Notes: generated by a model not told the origin, from the sequence alone. Shown: positions 26,631 to 35,759, counted from the first letter of the stretch. The stretch is DNA of 64,000 nt from Paenibacillus donghaensis (GCF_002192415.1 NZ_CP021780.1:6076001-6140000); one strand, 5' to 3'. A program made the numbers and translations.

Positions 26631-27725
26631 ATGAATAATGAATTGCCGAAGAAGCCTGCGGGCGGCTTTGAGTTTGGAATCTATACGCTGGGGGATATCG
26701 TGCAGGACTGTCACACCGGACAGACAATCTCTCCGCGGCAGCGGCTGGAGGAAGTGATCTTAGCCGCCAAGCTTGCCGACGAGGCCGGACTGGATGTGTT
26801 CGGGGTCGGTGAGCATCACCGGCTTGATTTCGTGATCTCTTCTGTGCCGGTGGTGCTTGCGGCCATCGCGCGCGAGACGCGGCGGATCAAGCTGACCAGC
26901 GCCACTACCGTTCTGAGCACGATTGATCCGGTACGGGTGTTCGAGGACTTCGCCACGCTGGATCTGCTGTCGGACGGACGGGCCGAGATCATTGCCGGAC
27001 GGGGCGCCTTCGTGGAATCCTTCCCCCTGTTCGGCTATGAGATCGATGACTACCACCGGCTATTCGCCGAGAATATCGACCTGCTGCTGGAGCTGAACCG
27101 CAATGAGGTGATGAATTGGAGCGGAGCGTTCCGCTCCCCGCTGAAGAACGCCGAGATTGCTCCGCGTCCGCTTCAGCAGCGGCTGCCGCTCTGGGTCGGC
27201 ATAGGCGGCTCCCCGGAGAGCGCGGAGAAAGCCGGTACGCTCGGAACCGGCATGGCCATTGCCATCCTCAGCGGCGACCCGAAGCCGCTCCAGCCGCTAG
27301 CGGAGATCTACCGCACCGCCGGCCGCAAGGCAGGGCACTCGCCGGAAGCGCTGAAGATTGCCATTACCAGCCATGGCTACATTGCCCAAACCTCACAGCA
27401 GGCGCTGGATGAATATTATCCTTACTATTATAGCTACCGCAATTCGATCAGCCCTACCTCCGGGACACAGTACCGGGTATCACGCAGCGAATTCGGACAA
27501 CAGGTTGCGCATGACAATACCCTTGCTGTCGGCAGCCCGCAGCAGATCATTGAGAAGATCCTCTACCAGCATGAGCTGTTCGGGCACAGCCGCTTCATGA
27601 CCCAGCTGGATATTGGCGGTCTGCCCTTCGCCAAGGTTGCTGCGGCAATTGAACTGCTCGCCACCGAGGTGGCCCCGGTCGTCCGGCGTGAAATTGCCGC
27701 CAAGACCAGAATTATGGCGCCCTGA
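26631..27725 (+). CDS. LLM class flavin-dependent oxidoreductase
   Basis: A 364-residue luciferase-like monooxygenase-fold protein. ATG 26631 is preferred over GTG 26625 because AAGGGG is then nine bases upstream. Typical segments are FGVGEHHRLDFVISSVPVVL, KLTSATTVLSTIDPVRVFEDFATLDLLSDGRAEIIAGRGAF and a TIM-barrel C-terminal half. Members use FMN or F420; Bacillus-type relatives are FMN-dependent, but the substrate is unknown. The gene stands alone downstream of the promoter at 26551 and 46 bp upstream of the amidase gene, with which it may be co-transcribed. Confidence 0.9.
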   Translation: MNNELPKKPAGGFEFGIYTLGDIVQDCHTGQTISPRQRLEEVILAAKLADEAGLDVFGVGEHHRLDFVISSVPVVLAAIARETRRIKLTSATTVLSTIDPVRVFEDFATLDLLSDGRAEIIAGRGAFVESFPLFGYEIDDYHRLFAENIDLLLELNRNEVMNWSGAFRSPLKNAEIAPRPLQQRLPLWVGIGGSPESAEKAGTLGTGMAIAILSGDPKPLQPLAEIYRTAGRKAGHSPEALKIAITSHGYIAQTSQQALDEYYPYYYSYRNSISPTSGTQYRVSRSEFGQQVAHDNTLAVGSPQQIIEKILYQHELFGHSRFMTQLDIGGLPFAKVAAAIELLATEVAPVVRREIAAKTRIMAP

Positions 27726-27770
27726 ACCTGCCAGAAGCCACACATCCATAACCGGAAGCGGGGATATGAC

Positions 27771-28916
27771 ATGATGAGAAAACTAACAGGAATCGCAACG
27801 CTTGCCGCATGTTTATTGGGCTGGAGCGGACCTTCGCCGGACAAGGCGTCGGCCGCCGGAAGTTATACGGCCAAGGTGTACGCGGATTCGTTGACCGTGC
27901 GCAGCGAGCCGGCCAAAGACGCGGCAGTTAAAGGCTCGGTCAAGAACGGTTCGCTGGTCACGGTAAGTGATGAGCAGCATGGCTGGATGAAGGTGCAGGC
28001 CGGCAAGACCTCCGGCTGGGTAGCCGGATATTATCTCAAGAAAGTCAGCGGCTCTGCACAAGCTTCCCCGGCCACGGCCACGACCACAACTAAAGCGACA
28101 ACCACGGCGGCTACAGTTAAAACCTCCGGGGGAACCAAGGTCTCGGTAGCCGCCGATTCCCTGCGGATTCGCAGCGGTCCCGGGACCGGCTACGAGGTCT
28201 TGGGCTCGCTGAGAGCAGGCGATTCCGTAACTCCGCTCGCCCGCGAGAATGGCTGGGTGCGGATCAGCACAGCAGGCGGGCAGCAGGGCTGGGTGGCCGG
28301 GCAATATTTGAGCAGCAGCGGCACTTCTGCAGTCCAGACAGTCTCTGCGGCTGTACCCGCCGCCTCCACAGGCAGCCTGCGCGGCAAGCTGATTGTGGTC
28401 GACCCCGGCCACGGCGGCAGCGATCCGGGCATGATCGGCACGACTTACAATACGATGGAGAAGGACTTGAACCTGCAGACCGCGCTGTATGTCCGCGATT
28501 ACTTGCGGGACGCAGGCGCGCGGGTCGAGCTGACCCGCACCAGCGACCAGAAGCCCACGCTCTCGCGGCGGGCGGGACTCAGCGCGGCGCTGGGGGCGGA
28601 CGCTTTTGTGAGCATCCATTACAATTCTTCGCCCAAAAAGGTATCCGGGACCCTGACCTTCTATTATTCAGAAGCTGATGACCTGAGACTGGCCCGCGCG
28701 CTGGAAACCCGGCTTGGCCAGGGCATCGGTCTGAAGAGTAACGGAATATCCTTCGGCGACTATCACATTCTGCGGAATAACGGGGCACCAGCAGCGCTGG
28801 TAGAGCTTGGGTTTCTGTCTAATCCTACAGACGAGTCCACGGTCCGCACCTCCTCCTATCAGAAAAAAGCGGCCCGGGCCATCGCAAACGGAATGGCTGA
28901 TTATTTCCGGCGTTAG
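27771..28916 (+). CDS. N-acetylmuramoyl-L-alanine amidase with two SH3 domains
   Basis: A 381-residue secreted cell-wall hydrolase. The signal peptide ends near KASA-AGS. Two bacterial SH3 domains follow at about residues 32-92 (ADSLTVRSEPAK, GWVAGYYLKK) and 124-182 (ADSLRIRSGPGTGYEVLG, GWVAGQYLS), separated by a Thr/Ala linker. The C-terminal Amidase_3 domain, from about residue 202, shows zinc ligands in VVDPGHGGSDPG, MEKDLNL and SIHYNSS, and the catalytic Glu in ALVELGFLSNP. It cleaves the amide between MurNAc and L-Ala in peptidoglycan; the SH3 domains should bind the wall. A strong terminator follows. Confidence 0.95.
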   Translation: MMRKLTGIATLAACLLGWSGPSPDKASAAGSYTAKVYADSLTVRSEPAKDAAVKGSVKNGSLVTVSDEQHGWMKVQAGKTSGWVAGYYLKKVSGSAQASPATATTTTKATTTAATVKTSGGTKVSVAADSLRIRSGPGTGYEVLGSLRAGDSVTPLARENGWVRISTAGGQQGWVAGQYLSSSGTSAVQTVSAAVPAASTGSLRGKLIVVDPGHGGSDPGMIGTTYNTMEKDLNLQTALYVRDYLRDAGARVELTRTSDQKPTLSRRAGLSAALGADAFVSIHYNSSPKKVSGTLTFYYSEADDLRLARALETRLGQGIGLKSNGISFGDYHILRNNGAPAALVELGFLSNPTDESTVRTSSYQKKAARAIANGMADYFRR

Positions 28917-28958
28917 GCCTCAGGTTCATCATCACGGCATTCTTATTTAGTAACCTAT

Positions 28959-29002
28959 GGCATCTTGATCGGGCACCCGGATCAAGATGCCATTACTTTT
29001 TT
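28959..29002 (+). terminator. Rho-independent terminator of the amidase gene
   Basis: GGCATCTTGATC pairs perfectly with GATCAAGATGCC and is followed by ATTACTTTTTT, 42 bp after the amidase stop. Confidence 0.88.
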
Positions 29003-29069
29003 GAAACTTCTTAAGCGCAGAATTTGGGATATACTAGCCAGAGAGAAAGCTCAAAAGGAGATTATACTG

Positions 29070-30548
29070 ATGCGTTTATATAAACCATGGACTACCCTGG
29101 TGCTGCTCACACTGTTTATTTCCGGCTGCAGCGCCGTCAAAACTCCGGGGGACTTGCTTCGCGCCCCTGAACAGAACAAAACCAACGGGACCATTACCGG
29201 AATCGTCAATCCTTTTCTGCCTGCCCAGTCCCATCTGACCGTTCCGGTCCAATCGGAGGCCGGCAGCGCCATCCAGCTGCAAGATCTCGATCAGGATGGA
29301 CAGGATGAGATTATCGCTTTCTACAAAACGGATAAAACCGACTATGAAATCAATGCCTTGATCCTGTCGCAATCGAGCGGGACGTGGAAGAAGCTTACCA
29401 CTGTCACTGGCATAGGCCGTGAACTGGATCTCGTCCAATTCAGCGATGTGACTGGGGACGGGGCGGCGGATGTGCTGCTGGGCTTCGGCGGCGGTGAAGG
29501 CCTCAGCAAGGAACTGGCAGTCTACACTCTGAAGGAGGGCAACCTCACCGAGCTGCTGAAGCAGCCCTATGATTATATGATCGCCGGGGATTTGACCGGC
29601 ACCGGCCGGAAGCAGGTGGCGCTCTTCCAGAGCGTTGCGACTACAGACGTGCAGCCGGAATCGAAGCTGAGCTTGTACCAGTTCGACAAAGGCCAGCCGC
29701 AGGTGCTATCGGAGGAACGGATCAACGGCACCATTCTGAAGGTGAATTACGGGCAAGCTTCGCCCACAGGCAACGGCCTGTTTGTTGAAGCAGCCGTAGG
29801 TGCGCATTCTTCGTATACTGCCCTGCTGACTTGGGATAATGACCATTTTACTGATATACTTGCAGCAGACGTTTATACTTATAAAGATGAGCTTGCAGCC
29901 AGCCAGGAGATTGTGCTTCAGCCCAGCTTCAAGACCGATGGCGTCCTAGGCGCCAACACGATGGCCGGCAAGGATTACCCGCTGTACAGCAGGGATGTCA
30001 ACAGCGACGGCATTATCGAAGTGGGGTTCCTCGTTCCTCCGGTTGGCTTGGAGGCTGAAGCACCGCTGGCTACGCCGTTCATCAGCAAATATTACCAGTG
30101 GGATGGCCGTTCCCGTCTGCGTCCGGTGGAGGAGCGGTTTGACCGCTGGGGCTACAATTTCCATATTCCGCAATCCTGGACAGGCCATTACTCGCTCGAA
30201 CTCGCCAAGGGTTCAAATGAGCCGTGGACTATGGTGAAGTTTAACGATTTCAATGAAGATACCGGCAAGCCGGTTCCCTTGCTGACCTTGCGTATGGTCA
30301 GCAAACAAGCCTGGGCACAGACGGAGGCATCTCTGCTTGCAGAGAAGGCGGAGTATACCCTGCTGTATGAGTTGCCAAATCCGGCAGATTCGGCGACGCC
30401 TTCCGTTCTGGTGGCCATTCTGCCATCTGCCGCCGAGGATGGCGGCCTGCAGGGCACGGCGCTGCAGGCCTATAGAGAACGGCTGCTGACACTCGATGAG
30501 GTGCGGCAGCTGGCCGGTTCACTGCCGGAGACGGATACAGCGTATTAG
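29070..30548 (+). CDS. Lipoprotein with FG-GAP/VCBS-like repeats
   Basis: A 492-residue lipoprotein of unknown function. ATG 29070 follows AAAAGGAG; the longer frame from 28965 begins inside the preceding terminator. The lipobox is LFISGCSAVK. Integrin-like calcium-loop motifs are visible: DLDQDGQDEIIAFYKT, DVTGDGAADVLLGFGG, DLTGTGRKQVALF and DVNSDGIIEVGFL. This suggests a beta-propeller N-terminal domain with Ca-binding loops. A -10 TATACT is at 29030-29035. It is followed after 69 bp by a histidine kinase, a pairing that suggests extracytoplasmic sensing. Usual arrangements also include a response regulator, which is absent here. Confidence 0.8.
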   Translation: MRLYKPWTTLVLLTLFISGCSAVKTPGDLLRAPEQNKTNGTITGIVNPFLPAQSHLTVPVQSEAGSAIQLQDLDQDGQDEIIAFYKTDKTDYEINALILSQSSGTWKKLTTVTGIGRELDLVQFSDVTGDGAADVLLGFGGGEGLSKELAVYTLKEGNLTELLKQPYDYMIAGDLTGTGRKQVALFQSVATTDVQPESKLSLYQFDKGQPQVLSEERINGTILKVNYGQASPTGNGLFVEAAVGAHSSYTALLTWDNDHFTDILAADVYTYKDELAASQEIVLQPSFKTDGVLGANTMAGKDYPLYSRDVNSDGIIEVGFLVPPVGLEAEAPLATPFISKYYQWDGRSRLRPVEERFDRWGYNFHIPQSWTGHYSLELAKGSNEPWTMVKFNDFNEDTGKPVPLLTLRMVSKQAWAQTEASLLAEKAEYTLLYELPNPADSATPSVLVAILPSAAEDGGLQGTALQAYRERLLTLDEVRQLAGSLPETDTAY

Positions 30549-30617
30549 ACCGGTCGTGAAGGGCAACAGGATGCATAACGATGGAATATCGGTTTACGGT
30601 GGAGGGTACAAGCATTT

Positions 30618-32006
30618 ATGAAAGGAATCAGATCGCGGCTTACTGTCTATATTACCATCGTCCTGCTGACAATTGTCCTGCTGCTGGAGGGCGTGTTTAT
30701 CGGCGCCATCCATACCTATTACCTGGGCACCGCGACGGATACGCTGACTTCACGGGCAACCACCTCAGCAACCTTTTTCAATAAATATCTCGAAGGCTAT
30801 TCCATTCAGGAACGGGCCCGATATATTCTGGAGAACCTCTCTCCCGAAGAGAGCAGCAAGGTCGAGGTACTGGACCCGACGGGCCGGGTCATCATTAATT
30901 CGTTCGGCTTCTCCAGCTCCGAGCCGGTCATGACCCCTGACGTAAAGTCTGCCCTCTCCGGGGGCAAAGGCACCTACCAGCGCTTCAACCCTACGGAAGG
31001 TGAACGCATTCTGGCCGTTTCGGTAGCGCTTAAGGAATCCGGCGGCACGATCGGCATTCTTCGCTTCTCGGTCTCGGCAGAGCCGCTCTACGATGTGATC
31101 CTGCGGATCGCATTGAATGCCGGACTGGTTGGCCTGCTGGTGATCGCCTTCGGCTTCGGGCTCAGCCTGATCATTGCCAAACGGATCGTAGGCCCCATTC
31201 AGCAGCTGACCGGAATTGCCAAGGAGATGGCTACCGGCAATTTCAGTATCCGCGCGGATAAGCAGCACAACGATGAAATCGGCACCCTTGCGGTCACGCT
31301 GAACTATATGTCCGAGGAGCTGGCCAAAAGCGAAAAAATGAAATATGACTTCATATCCTCCGTAACCCATGAGCTGCGAACGCCTCTCACCTCAATTAAG
31401 GGCTGGGGAGAAACTCTGCTGGTAGGCGATCTGGCCGATACTGGAGAGACGCTCCAAGGGCTGAAGGTCATTACGGGCGAAACGGACCGGCTGATCGGGC
31501 TGGTCGAGGATCTGCTTGACTTCTCGAAATTCCAGGCCGGGGAAATGAAGCTGGAGCTGCTGCCCTATGAGCTGCGCGGCATGCTTAATGAATTGCTGGT
31601 ACAGTTCAAGTATCGTGGACAGGCACAACAGATTGATCTTATTGCACAGCTGGATGACTCGCCGCTGCCCGTGAGCGGCGATTTCAACCGCCTGAAGCAG
31701 GTATTCGTCAATCTGCTCGATAATGCCTTGAAGTTCACACCGGTGCAAGGAGTGATTCGGATTACCTCCTCTGTTCAGGACCAGTGGGTGATCATCGAAA
31801 TTGCCGACACCGGGGAAGGCATCGGGCCGGAAGACCTCGCGCTACTTGGAACGAAATTCTTCAAAGGCCGTTCCCGCCAATCGGGTAGCGGCCTGGGGCT
31901 GGCCATCTGCAAGGAGATCATCGAGCAGCATCACGGCCACATGCGGGTCACGAGCGTGCTGGGTCAAGGTACCACTGTCAGGGTGGAGCTGCCGCTTTTG
32001 TATTAG
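30618..32006 (+). CDS. Membrane sensor histidine kinase (WalK/ResE-like), no adjacent regulator
   Basis: A 462-residue kinase: two transmembrane segments (about residues 8-32 and 172-195) flank an extracellular sensor of about 140 residues. A HAMP linker (RIVGPIQQLTGIAKEMATGNFSI) follows, then the H-box with His251 in SSVTHELRTPLTSIKGW, the N-box NLLDNALKFTP, and G-boxes DTGEGIG and GSGLGLAIC. All catalytic motifs look intact. No response regulator gene flanks it; the neighbour is the FG-GAP-like lipoprotein, which may be its input partner. The ribosome site GGTGGAGGG is rather far (12 bases) from the ATG. Confidence 0.92.
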   Translation: MKGIRSRLTVYITIVLLTIVLLLEGVFIGAIHTYYLGTATDTLTSRATTSATFFNKYLEGYSIQERARYILENLSPEESSKVEVLDPTGRVIINSFGFSSSEPVMTPDVKSALSGGKGTYQRFNPTEGERILAVSVALKESGGTIGILRFSVSAEPLYDVILRIALNAGLVGLLVIAFGFGLSLIIAKRIVGPIQQLTGIAKEMATGNFSIRADKQHNDEIGTLAVTLNYMSEELAKSEKMKYDFISSVTHELRTPLTSIKGWGETLLVGDLADTGETLQGLKVITGETDRLIGLVEDLLDFSKFQAGEMKLELLPYELRGMLNELLVQFKYRGQAQQIDLIAQLDDSPLPVSGDFNRLKQVFVNLLDNALKFTPVQGVIRITSSVQDQWVIIEIADTGEGIGPEDLALLGTKFFKGRSRQSGSGLGLAICKEIIEQHHGHMRVTSVLGQGTTVRVELPLLY

Positions 32007-32045
32007 CTGTATCAAGCAGAAACGGCTTTGCTATATTTGCACACA

Positions 32046-32077
32046 AAGAGACTGTGGGGAATCCCCCACAGTCTCTT
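32046..32077. terminator. Bidirectional hairpin between convergent genes
   Basis: AAGAGACTGTGGGG pairs with CCCCACAGTCTCTT. The gap between the kinase (+) and the osmolyte-binding gene (-) is only 87 bp, so one hairpin probably serves both. Confidence 0.75.
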
Positions 32078-32093
32078 GTCAACCTATGATGCT

Positions 32094-33005
32094 CTAGTCT
32101 TTAATCAATCCCTTGCTGATCAGAAAATCACGTGCCACATCCTCTTCCTTCAGGGCATCGACGTCCACCTTGGCATTGAGATCCTGCATTTCTGTTTCCG
32201 TTATCACGCCGCCCATCTGGTTCAGCACTTCCTTAAGCTCCGGATGTTGGTCCAAGGTCTCCTGGCGGATGACCGGTCCGGCATCATAAGGCGGGAAGAA
32301 TTCCTTGTCATCCTCCAGGATAACCAGATCATGCACCTTGATCTGTGCGTCCGTGGCATAAGCGTTGGTAACATCCGTTTCGCCGTCATCAATCGCGCGG
32401 TACATAATCCCGTGGTCCATGCCCTTGCTCTCCTTGAAATTCATGCCGTAAAGCTTCTTGATTCCAGGATAGCCGTCTTCACGGTCAAGAAATTCAAACT
32501 CTACGCCCAGCACCATGTCGGCTGATACCTTGGCCAGATCACTGAAGGTCTTCAGGCTGTATTTCTCCGCAGTGGCGCGGGTAACGGCCAAGGTATACGT
32601 ATTGTTAATGCCGAACGGCTCCAGAAAAATCAGACCATCCGCCCCTGCCAGCTCCCTGGCCTTGGCCAGAGATTCCTCCGAGGTACCGGTTTTCTCCTGA
32701 TAATAATTTGCTACAATGGTGCCGGTATAGTCAGGGAACAGCTGAATCTCGTTATTCTCAAGCGCCGTCCAGGCTACATTGGAGCCGCCCAGATTCATCT
32801 GGCGTTTGACGGAAATATCGGTTTGGTCTTCAATCAGGTCTGCCATCATATGGGCCAGCAGCACATTCTCGGTGAAGTTCTTCGAGCCAATAGTGATTGA
32901 ACCTCCGCCTGCCGCCCCGTCTTTCGAATTGCCGCCGCATCCGGCCAGAATCGTGCCCAGCAGAGCTGTGAACAAGGTGTATATCATTATTTTTTTAATC
33001 TTCAT
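32094..33005 (-). CDS. Osmoprotectant-binding lipoprotein, OpuCC-like
   Basis: A 303-residue solute-binding protein with lipobox TILAGCGGN. The mature part carries the OpuAC/ProX signature: ITIGSKNFTENVLLAHMMADLIED, FPDYTGTIVANYY and DVTNAYATDAQIKVHDLVILEDD. Such proteins bind glycine betaine, choline, carnitine or similar quaternary amines outside the cell. It is the last gene of a three-gene operon after the ATPase and permease. Confidence 0.92.
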   Translation of the reverse strand: MKIKKIMIYTLFTALLGTILAGCGGNSKDGAAGGGSITIGSKNFTENVLLAHMMADLIEDQTDISVKRQMNLGGSNVAWTALENNEIQLFPDYTGTIVANYYQEKTGTSEESLAKARELAGADGLIFLEPFGINNTYTLAVTRATAEKYSLKTFSDLAKVSADMVLGVEFEFLDREDGYPGIKKLYGMNFKESKGMDHGIMYRAIDDGETDVTNAYATDAQIKVHDLVILEDDKEFFPPYDAGPVIRQETLDQHPELKEVLNQMGGVITETEMQDLNAKVDVDALKEEDVARDFLISKGLIKD

Positions 33006-33045
33006 GTTCTCTCCCCTTCTATTTATCTGATCTGTACCGTTCCGT

Positions 33046-33702
33046 TTAGACCTTCAGACCCTTCGGAGTTGTCACCTTCTCGAGCAAGCCCAGCAAATAG
33101 TCCAGCACAAGCGCAAGCAGCGCCGCCGGAATCGCCCCGAGCAGGATTAGTGCATCAATATTACGCTGAATCCCGAGGAAAATAAATTCGCCCAGGCCTC
33201 CCGCTCCGATAAACGCCGCCAGCGTAGCCGTACCCACATTGATTACGGCAGCAGTGCGGATGCCGGCCATAATTACGCTCAGCGCCAGCGGAAGCTGCAC
33301 ACGGAACAGAATCTGTCGGTTTGTCATCCCCATGCCTCTGGCTGCTTCAACAATCGCTTGATCCACATCGGTGATTCCTGTATAGGTATTGCGGACAATC
33401 GGCAGCAGCGAATACAGAAACAGTGCCACTACAGCGGTCTTCAGTCCGATGCCGAACAATGGAATCATGAAGCCCAGCATCGCCAGACTGGGAACCGTCT
33501 GCAGGATGCCGACGGCTCCCAGCGTTACCCCTTTCAACGGTTTGACACGAGTAATCATAATGCCGAGAACGATGCCCACAACTACGGCACACAGCATGGA
33601 CAGAAATACCAGCTGAATGTGTACGCCCAGGGAATGCAGCAGATCTGCTCTGCGGATATCCAGCTGGTACATCAGCTGCTGCCAAAGGGATTGATTCTTC
33701 AT
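33046..33702 (-). CDS. Osmoprotectant ABC permease, OpuCB-like
   Basis: A 218-residue permease with five or six spans and the coupling segment QAIVEAARGMGMTNRQILFRVQLPLALSVIMAGIRT. The start at ATG 33702 follows GGAGGAGACAGA and overlaps the ATPase stop as ATGA, so translation is coupled. OpuC and OpuB systems normally have two different permeases; only one is encoded here, so the channel is presumably a homodimer or borrows a second subunit from elsewhere. Confidence 0.92.
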   Translation of the reverse strand: MKNQSLWQQLMYQLDIRRADLLHSLGVHIQLVFLSMLCAVVVGIVLGIMITRVKPLKGVTLGAVGILQTVPSLAMLGFMIPLFGIGLKTAVVALFLYSLLPIVRNTYTGITDVDQAIVEAARGMGMTNRQILFRVQLPLALSVIMAGIRTAAVINVGTATLAAFIGAGGLGEFIFLGIQRNIDALILLGAIPAALLALVLDYLLGLLEKVTTPKGLKV

Positions 33703-34835
33703 TCTGTCTCCTCCTTCGTGTCGCCTTCCCATTGGGAAGCGAACGCTGTAAGTAGACTGCCCCGGGTAACTAAGCCCTTGATCCGGCCCTCCGCGTTGAT
33801 TACGGGAAGGATACCAAATGGAGCCTGGGTAATCAGGCCCAGCGCATCTCTTGCGGTCGCCGTATCCTGCAGTGTTATCGCAACTGGAGTCATAATCTCT
33901 TCAATGGTACGTGCAGTCTCCATCTTCGCGGCGACTTCATAAGCCGAAGCAATCCCCAGCAGCAGCCCATGCTCATCGCACACCAGCACCGTCTCTGTCT
34001 TGCGCTGGCGCATGAAGGTGAGCGCCTTGGCGAGTGAACGGCTCGGCAGACTGGTGGAGAGGTTGTCACGCATCACTTCAGTGACCGGAATATATTCCGG
34101 GTTCTGGTAGATACGGTTGCGTCCGATAAAGGACTCCACGAAATCATTGGCAGGGTTGCTGAGCAGCTCGTATGGCGTATCCAGTTGAACAATCTCTCCG
34201 GCTTTCAGAATGGCGATCTTATCGCCAAGCTTCAGCGCTTCATCCATATCATGCGTCACGAAGACGATGGTCTTCTTCACTTCCTGCTGCAGCCGCAGCA
34301 GCTCGTCCTGCAGCTGTTCACGGGTAATCGGGTCCAGAGCGCCGAACGGCTCATCCATGAGCACAATTTCTGGATCAGCGGCTAGTGCCCGTGCCACCCC
34401 TACTCGCTGCTGCTGTCCACCGGACAGCTGCTTCGGATACCGTTTGGCAAACACCTCAGGGTCAAGTCCGACCAGCCGGAGCATTTCCAGCACCCGTTCA
34501 TTTTTTCGTTTGGTATCCCATCCCTTGAGCTCTGGAATCAGACCCACATTGTCTTCAATCGTGTAATGGGGAAACAAGCCTACCTGTTGAATGACATAAC
34601 CGATGTTCTTGCGCAGCGTCACCACATTCTCCTGGGTAATATCCTTGCCGTGCAATGTAATGGTGCCGGAGGTGTGGGGAATCAGCCGGTTGATCATCTT
34701 CATGGTTGTCGTCTTGCCGCAGCCGCTGGGACCAATTAGCACCAGTATTTCCCCGGCTGTAATTTCAAAGCTGATATTCTTCACGGCTTCGAAACCGCTG
34801 GCATATGTCTTGCCTACTCCTTCAAATTTTAGCAT
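33699..34835 (-). CDS. Osmoprotectant ABC ATPase with tandem CBS domains, OpuCA-like
   Basis: A 378-residue ATPase. ATG 34835 follows AAGGAGCATCC; the frame from 34868 is rejected. Walker A GPSGCGKTT, signature LSGGQQQRVGVARAL, Walker B IVLMDEPFGALD and switch His FVTHDMDEAL are present. From about residue 255 the chain has two CBS domains (MRDNLSTSLPSRSLAKALTFM and IMTPVAITLQDTATARDAL). In this family CBS domains sense ionic strength or bind c-di-AMP. Expression probably starts at 34898-34926, inside an inverted repeat likely to be bound by the adjacent BusR-like regulator. Confidence 0.94.
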   Translation of the reverse strand: MLKFEGVGKTYASGFEAVKNISFEITAGEILVLIGPSGCGKTTTMKMINRLIPHTSGTITLHGKDITQENVVTLRKNIGYVIQQVGLFPHYTIEDNVGLIPELKGWDTKRKNERVLEMLRLVGLDPEVFAKRYPKQLSGGQQQRVGVARALAADPEIVLMDEPFGALDPITREQLQDELLRLQQEVKKTIVFVTHDMDEALKLGDKIAILKAGEIVQLDTPYELLSNPANDFVESFIGRNRIYQNPEYIPVTEVMRDNLSTSLPSRSLAKALTFMRQRKTETVLVCDEHGLLLGIASAYEVAAKMETARTIEEIMTPVAITLQDTATARDALGLITQAPFGILPVINAEGRIKGLVTRGSLLTAFASQWEGDTKEETE

Positions 34836-34897
34836 TGGATGCTCCTTATCTATTGGTTCTGATCTCATATCACCGTTCAGAAGACTGAGTACCTTAC

Positions 34898-34952
34898 ACT
34901 ATAACAACAAAGACTCTAACATACAACCTAATTCACTCCAATAGGTTGTATG
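34898..34952 (-). promoter_or_regulatory. Osmolyte-operon promoter overlapping an inverted-repeat operator
   Basis: On the minus strand TTGTAT (34921-34926), 17 bp, then TATAGT (34898-34903) form a promoter 63 bp upstream of the ATPase start. The -35 hexamer is inside the right arm of a perfect 11-bp inverted repeat, CATACAACCTA (34920-34930) and TAGGTTGTATG (34942-34952), spacer 11 bp. Binding there would block RNA polymerase. The BusR-like gene next door is the natural candidate repressor. Confidence 0.65.
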
Positions 34953-34975
34953 TATTATTTTGGTAATCAACTTCA

Positions 34976-35020
34976 CAAAAAAGGGTTATCCAGGTTTACA
35001 ATACCCTTGGATAACCCTTG
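34976..35020 (-). terminator. Terminator of the BusR-like gene
   Basis: On the minus strand AAGGGTTATCCA pairs with TGGATAACCCTT and a T-run follows. It separates the regulator transcript from the osmolyte operon. Confidence 0.85.
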
Positions 35021-35034
35021 TTAACGACCTGTTG

Positions 35035-35670
35035 CTACATAGTATGGCCTGAATCACCATTGATAAACATAGTCGTTCGCTGGTACATTTTCTCATCCCC
35101 TACTAGTACCAGAACATCACCTGCCCGCAAAATGACGTGGGGCCCTGGGGAGATGGTAACGTTCGTCTCTCTGCGCAATGCAATGATTGTGGCCCCCGTA
35201 TTCTGCCAGAACTGCAGGGCACTGATTGTATTGCCGGCAACATGTGAACCTTCTCGGACGGTAATCTCCACCGGATGATACGGCTTCAGGTTCTGGAGCC
35301 GGTCAGACGCCTCCACAATCTCGGTCAGCAGCTTCTCAAACTTGCGGTCCATTTCCTTCTTGTCCTGCAGCAGCTGCTGCAGATCCTGCTTCAGCGAATA
35401 CGCCGACTTCAGATAATTATTCCTGGTGATATAATCAAGCGCTTTGTGATCCGACAGGACAATAATCTCTTTCCCTTGAGAGACACTGACAATCCCCTCA
35501 TCCTTCAGCAGTCCCATGGCCTTGCGGATGGTCTCCGGGGAGACATGGTATTGCCCTGCCAGCAGCGAACGCCCGGACAGCTTACTCTGCACGGTAAATT
35601 CACCGCTCACGATCCTCTGCGCAATATCCAGAGCTATTGATTTGTAACCAGCCATCTCCTGCATAGACAT
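35035..35670 (-). CDS. busR: BusR-like transcriptional regulator (GntR helix-turn-helix plus RCK_C)
   Basis: A 211-residue protein. Residues about 5-75 form a GntR-type winged helix (IALDIAQRIVSGEFTVQSKL, YHVSPETIRKAMGLLKDEGIV). A coiled coil follows at about 85-125, and the C-terminal 85 residues are a TrkA-C/RCK_C domain (VREGSHVAGNTISALQFWQNTGATIIALRRE, ILRAGDVLVLVGDE). This exact architecture is that of BusR of lactic streptococci, which represses the BusA betaine transporter in response to c-di-AMP. Here the gene is directly upstream of the osmolyte ABC operon, whose promoter carries a perfect inverted repeat. The assignment of the ligand is by homology only. The ribosome site GGAGGTCAAGG is somewhat distant from ATG 35670. 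Confidence 0.82.
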   Translation of the reverse strand: MSMQEMAGYKSIALDIAQRIVSGEFTVQSKLSGRSLLAGQYHVSPETIRKAMGLLKDEGIVSVSQGKEIIVLSDHKALDYITRNNYLKSAYSLKQDLQQLLQDKKEMDRKFEKLLTEIVEASDRLQNLKPYHPVEITVREGSHVAGNTISALQFWQNTGATIIALRRETNVTISPGPHVILRAGDVLVLVGDEKMYQRTTMFINGDSGHTM

Positions 35671-35759
35671 CGTCTACCTTGACCTCCGTGTATAAGTCTA
35701 TATGAAGTATTGAATACGTCTTACGTATACCTTGTCTGCCGCTTCAAATGAAGCAGAAA

